From a virus: DNA of 27,767 nt. A program made the translations under genes and the position numbers. The stretch spans positions 1 through 27,767 of the IMG/VR virus record IMGVR_UViG_3300029787_000251. One strand, 5' to 3'. The notes under the pieces were generated by a model. It saw only the letters and a list, made by a program, of their open reading frames with translations, was not told the DNA's origin and made no database searches. This document shows positions 26,998 through 27,767 of the stretch, one piece after another (the stretch's first letter is position 1; the number at the start of each line of letters is the position of its first letter).

Positions 26998-27767
26998 GTG
27001 GCGGATATTACTGGATGGGGCAGAGGCACTTGGGGCGAAGATGCGTGGGGCGAACCTGATCTCGTCGATGTCACAGGTGTATCTGCAACTGGCTCAGTCG
27101 GATCGGTTACGGTCACGGCAGATGCAAACACCTCTGTCACAGGCGTGGCGGGAACGTCTGCGGTCGGGTCAGTCACAGTCGCAGCAGCCTCTAATACATC
27201 AGTTACAGGAGTATCTGCAACAGGGTCTATTGGATCTGTATCGGTTACGGCAGCAGCTAATGTTACGCCAACGGGTGTCGCAGGTACGAGTGCTGTCGGG
27301 TCTGTATCGGTCAGCGCGGCAGCGTCCACCTCGGTCTCCGGCGTATCTGCAACAGGATCTGTGGGATCGGTTTCTGTTACCGCCGATGCGGTCGTCAGTC
27401 CTACTGGTGTTGCTGGCACTTCAGCCGCTGGCAGCGTTACAGTCTCAGGTGCGGCTAACCTCAGTGTCACGGGCGTTTCAGCAACTGGTGGTGTGGGTTC
27501 TGTCACTGCTACTGCTGGGGCCAACGCTTCTGTTACTGGCGTTGATGCTACTGGTTCAGTCGGTTCGGTATCCGTTACTGGTGCTGCATCGATTACCCCT
27601 ACTGGTGTGGCAGGTACTGGTGCGATTGGCACTGTATCTATTGCGGTCGGGCAAAATATTACAGTCACTGGTACAGCAGGCTCTGCACAAGTGGGTGTTG
27701 TCGCGGTTGAACCAGACACGAATGTATCCCCAGTTGGAGTTAGTGGAACCGGACAAATCGGATTTGC
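26998..27767 (+). CDS. Repetitive tail/surface-type protein, incomplete at window end
   Basis: The frame from GTG 26998 is open to the window end (256 codons). After the Trp/Gly-rich start VADITGWGRGTWGEDAWGEP it consists of 22-residue repeats. Odd and even units tend to alternate between a VTGVSATGSVGSVTV type and a PTGVAGTSAVGSVSV type. The composition (Gly, Ser, Thr, Val, Ala) and lack of Cys suggest a rigid beta-solenoid or Ig-like stack on the virion surface, possibly a tail fibre stem. I chose GTG because it gives this ordered repeat; ATG 26996 reads another frame. A weak GAGA lies upstream. The C-terminus is outside the window. Confidence 0.72.
   Translation, partial: MADITGWGRGTWGEDAWGEPDLVDVTGVSATGSVGSVTVTADANTSVTGVAGTSAVGSVTVAAASNTSVTGVSATGSIGSVSVTAAANVTPTGVAGTSAVGSVSVSAAASTSVSGVSATGSVGSVSVTADAVVSPTGVAGTSAAGSVTVSGAANLSVTGVSATGGVGSVTATAGANASVTGVDATGSVGSVSVTGAASITPTGVAGTGAIGTVSIAVGQNITVTGTAGSAQVGVVAVEPDTNVSPVGVSGTGQIGF
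27070..27767 (+). repeat. Tandem 66-bp repeats (22 residues), ten complete plus one partial
   Basis: Units start at 27070 and every 66 bases to 27664, with an eleventh beginning at 27730. The protein core is (V/P)TGV.(A/G)T..VGSV(T/S)V. Similarity falls toward the end of the window. Alternating unit types give an approximate 132-bp higher-order period in the first six units. Confidence 0.85.

Noticed and set aside
26985-27719. A 244-codon leftward ORF opposite the repeat gene
   Set aside because: It is the antisense of the 66-bp repeats; since 66 is divisible by three, any frame open in one unit stays open. The composition (Pro/Thr/Ala) mirrors the sense repeat, and the sense frame has a meaningful Trp/Gly-rich start.
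26996-27767. Rightward frame from ATG 26996
   Set aside because: It overlaps the GTG-start repeat gene in another frame and gives a Leu/Gln/Arg-rich product without ordered repeats typical of virion proteins.

Overview
This window is part of the genome of a tailed double-stranded DNA bacteriophage, most likely a marine or other aquatic virus with a short (podovirus-type) tail. There is no bacterial housekeeping gene, tRNA, rRNA or integrase. The gene content is a textbook phage set: the end of a family A DNA polymerase, both terminase subunits, a portal, a co-chaperonin, a scaffold-like protein, a major capsid protein and head-tail adaptor proteins. The assignment to a marine phage group rests on recalled resemblance of several structural proteins to families common in uncultured marine phages, and is an inference.

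Layout. (1) 1-900, rightward: the C-terminus of DNA polymerase, a tiny ribbon-helix-helix protein with a promoter that would make a leaderless mRNA, and a small hydrophobic/lipoprotein-like ORF. (2) 950-4690, leftward: a seven-gene accessory cassette with strong GAGGAG-type ribosome sites and no recognised functions, dominated by a 631-residue protein. (3) 4690-5034: a divergent intergenic region with A/T tracts, three tandem 9-bp repeats and a set of three 10-bp repeats, which could be an origin or a control region. (4) 5035-10178, rightward: small terminase, a VRR-NUC-type nuclease, a papain-like/C39-like protein, a short beta-clamp-like protein, a cytosine methyltransferase-like protein and several unknowns. 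These are arranged as small transcription units, most of them closed by an intrinsic terminator and opened by a related palindrome (TGGGA-N4-TCCCA) plus a conserved leader ending in AGGAGTAAAA. (5) 10200-10500: a GC-rich, repeat-containing non-coding island just before the large terminase. (6) 10588-27767, rightward: the packaging and virion operon, with large terminase, a 1024-residue Ala/Gln-rich protein, portal, GroES-like co-chaperonin, scaffold-like protein, decoration-type proteins, major capsid protein, a terminator and second promoter, further virion proteins, a run of very basic small proteins, adaptor proteins, and a repetitive open-ended protein built from 22-residue repeats.

How the genes work together. 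The structural genes are packed with one-base stop/start overlaps (TAATG), which suggests translational coupling. The portal, GroES-like, scaffold and capsid genes form one assembly unit. The small terminase and nuclease lie 5 kb away from the large terminase. The units in region 4 look like one regulon controlled through the shared palindrome. That regulon, the divergent repeat region and the GC-rich island are the most interesting parts of the window. No lysis genes or RNA polymerase are visible here; they would have to lie outside.
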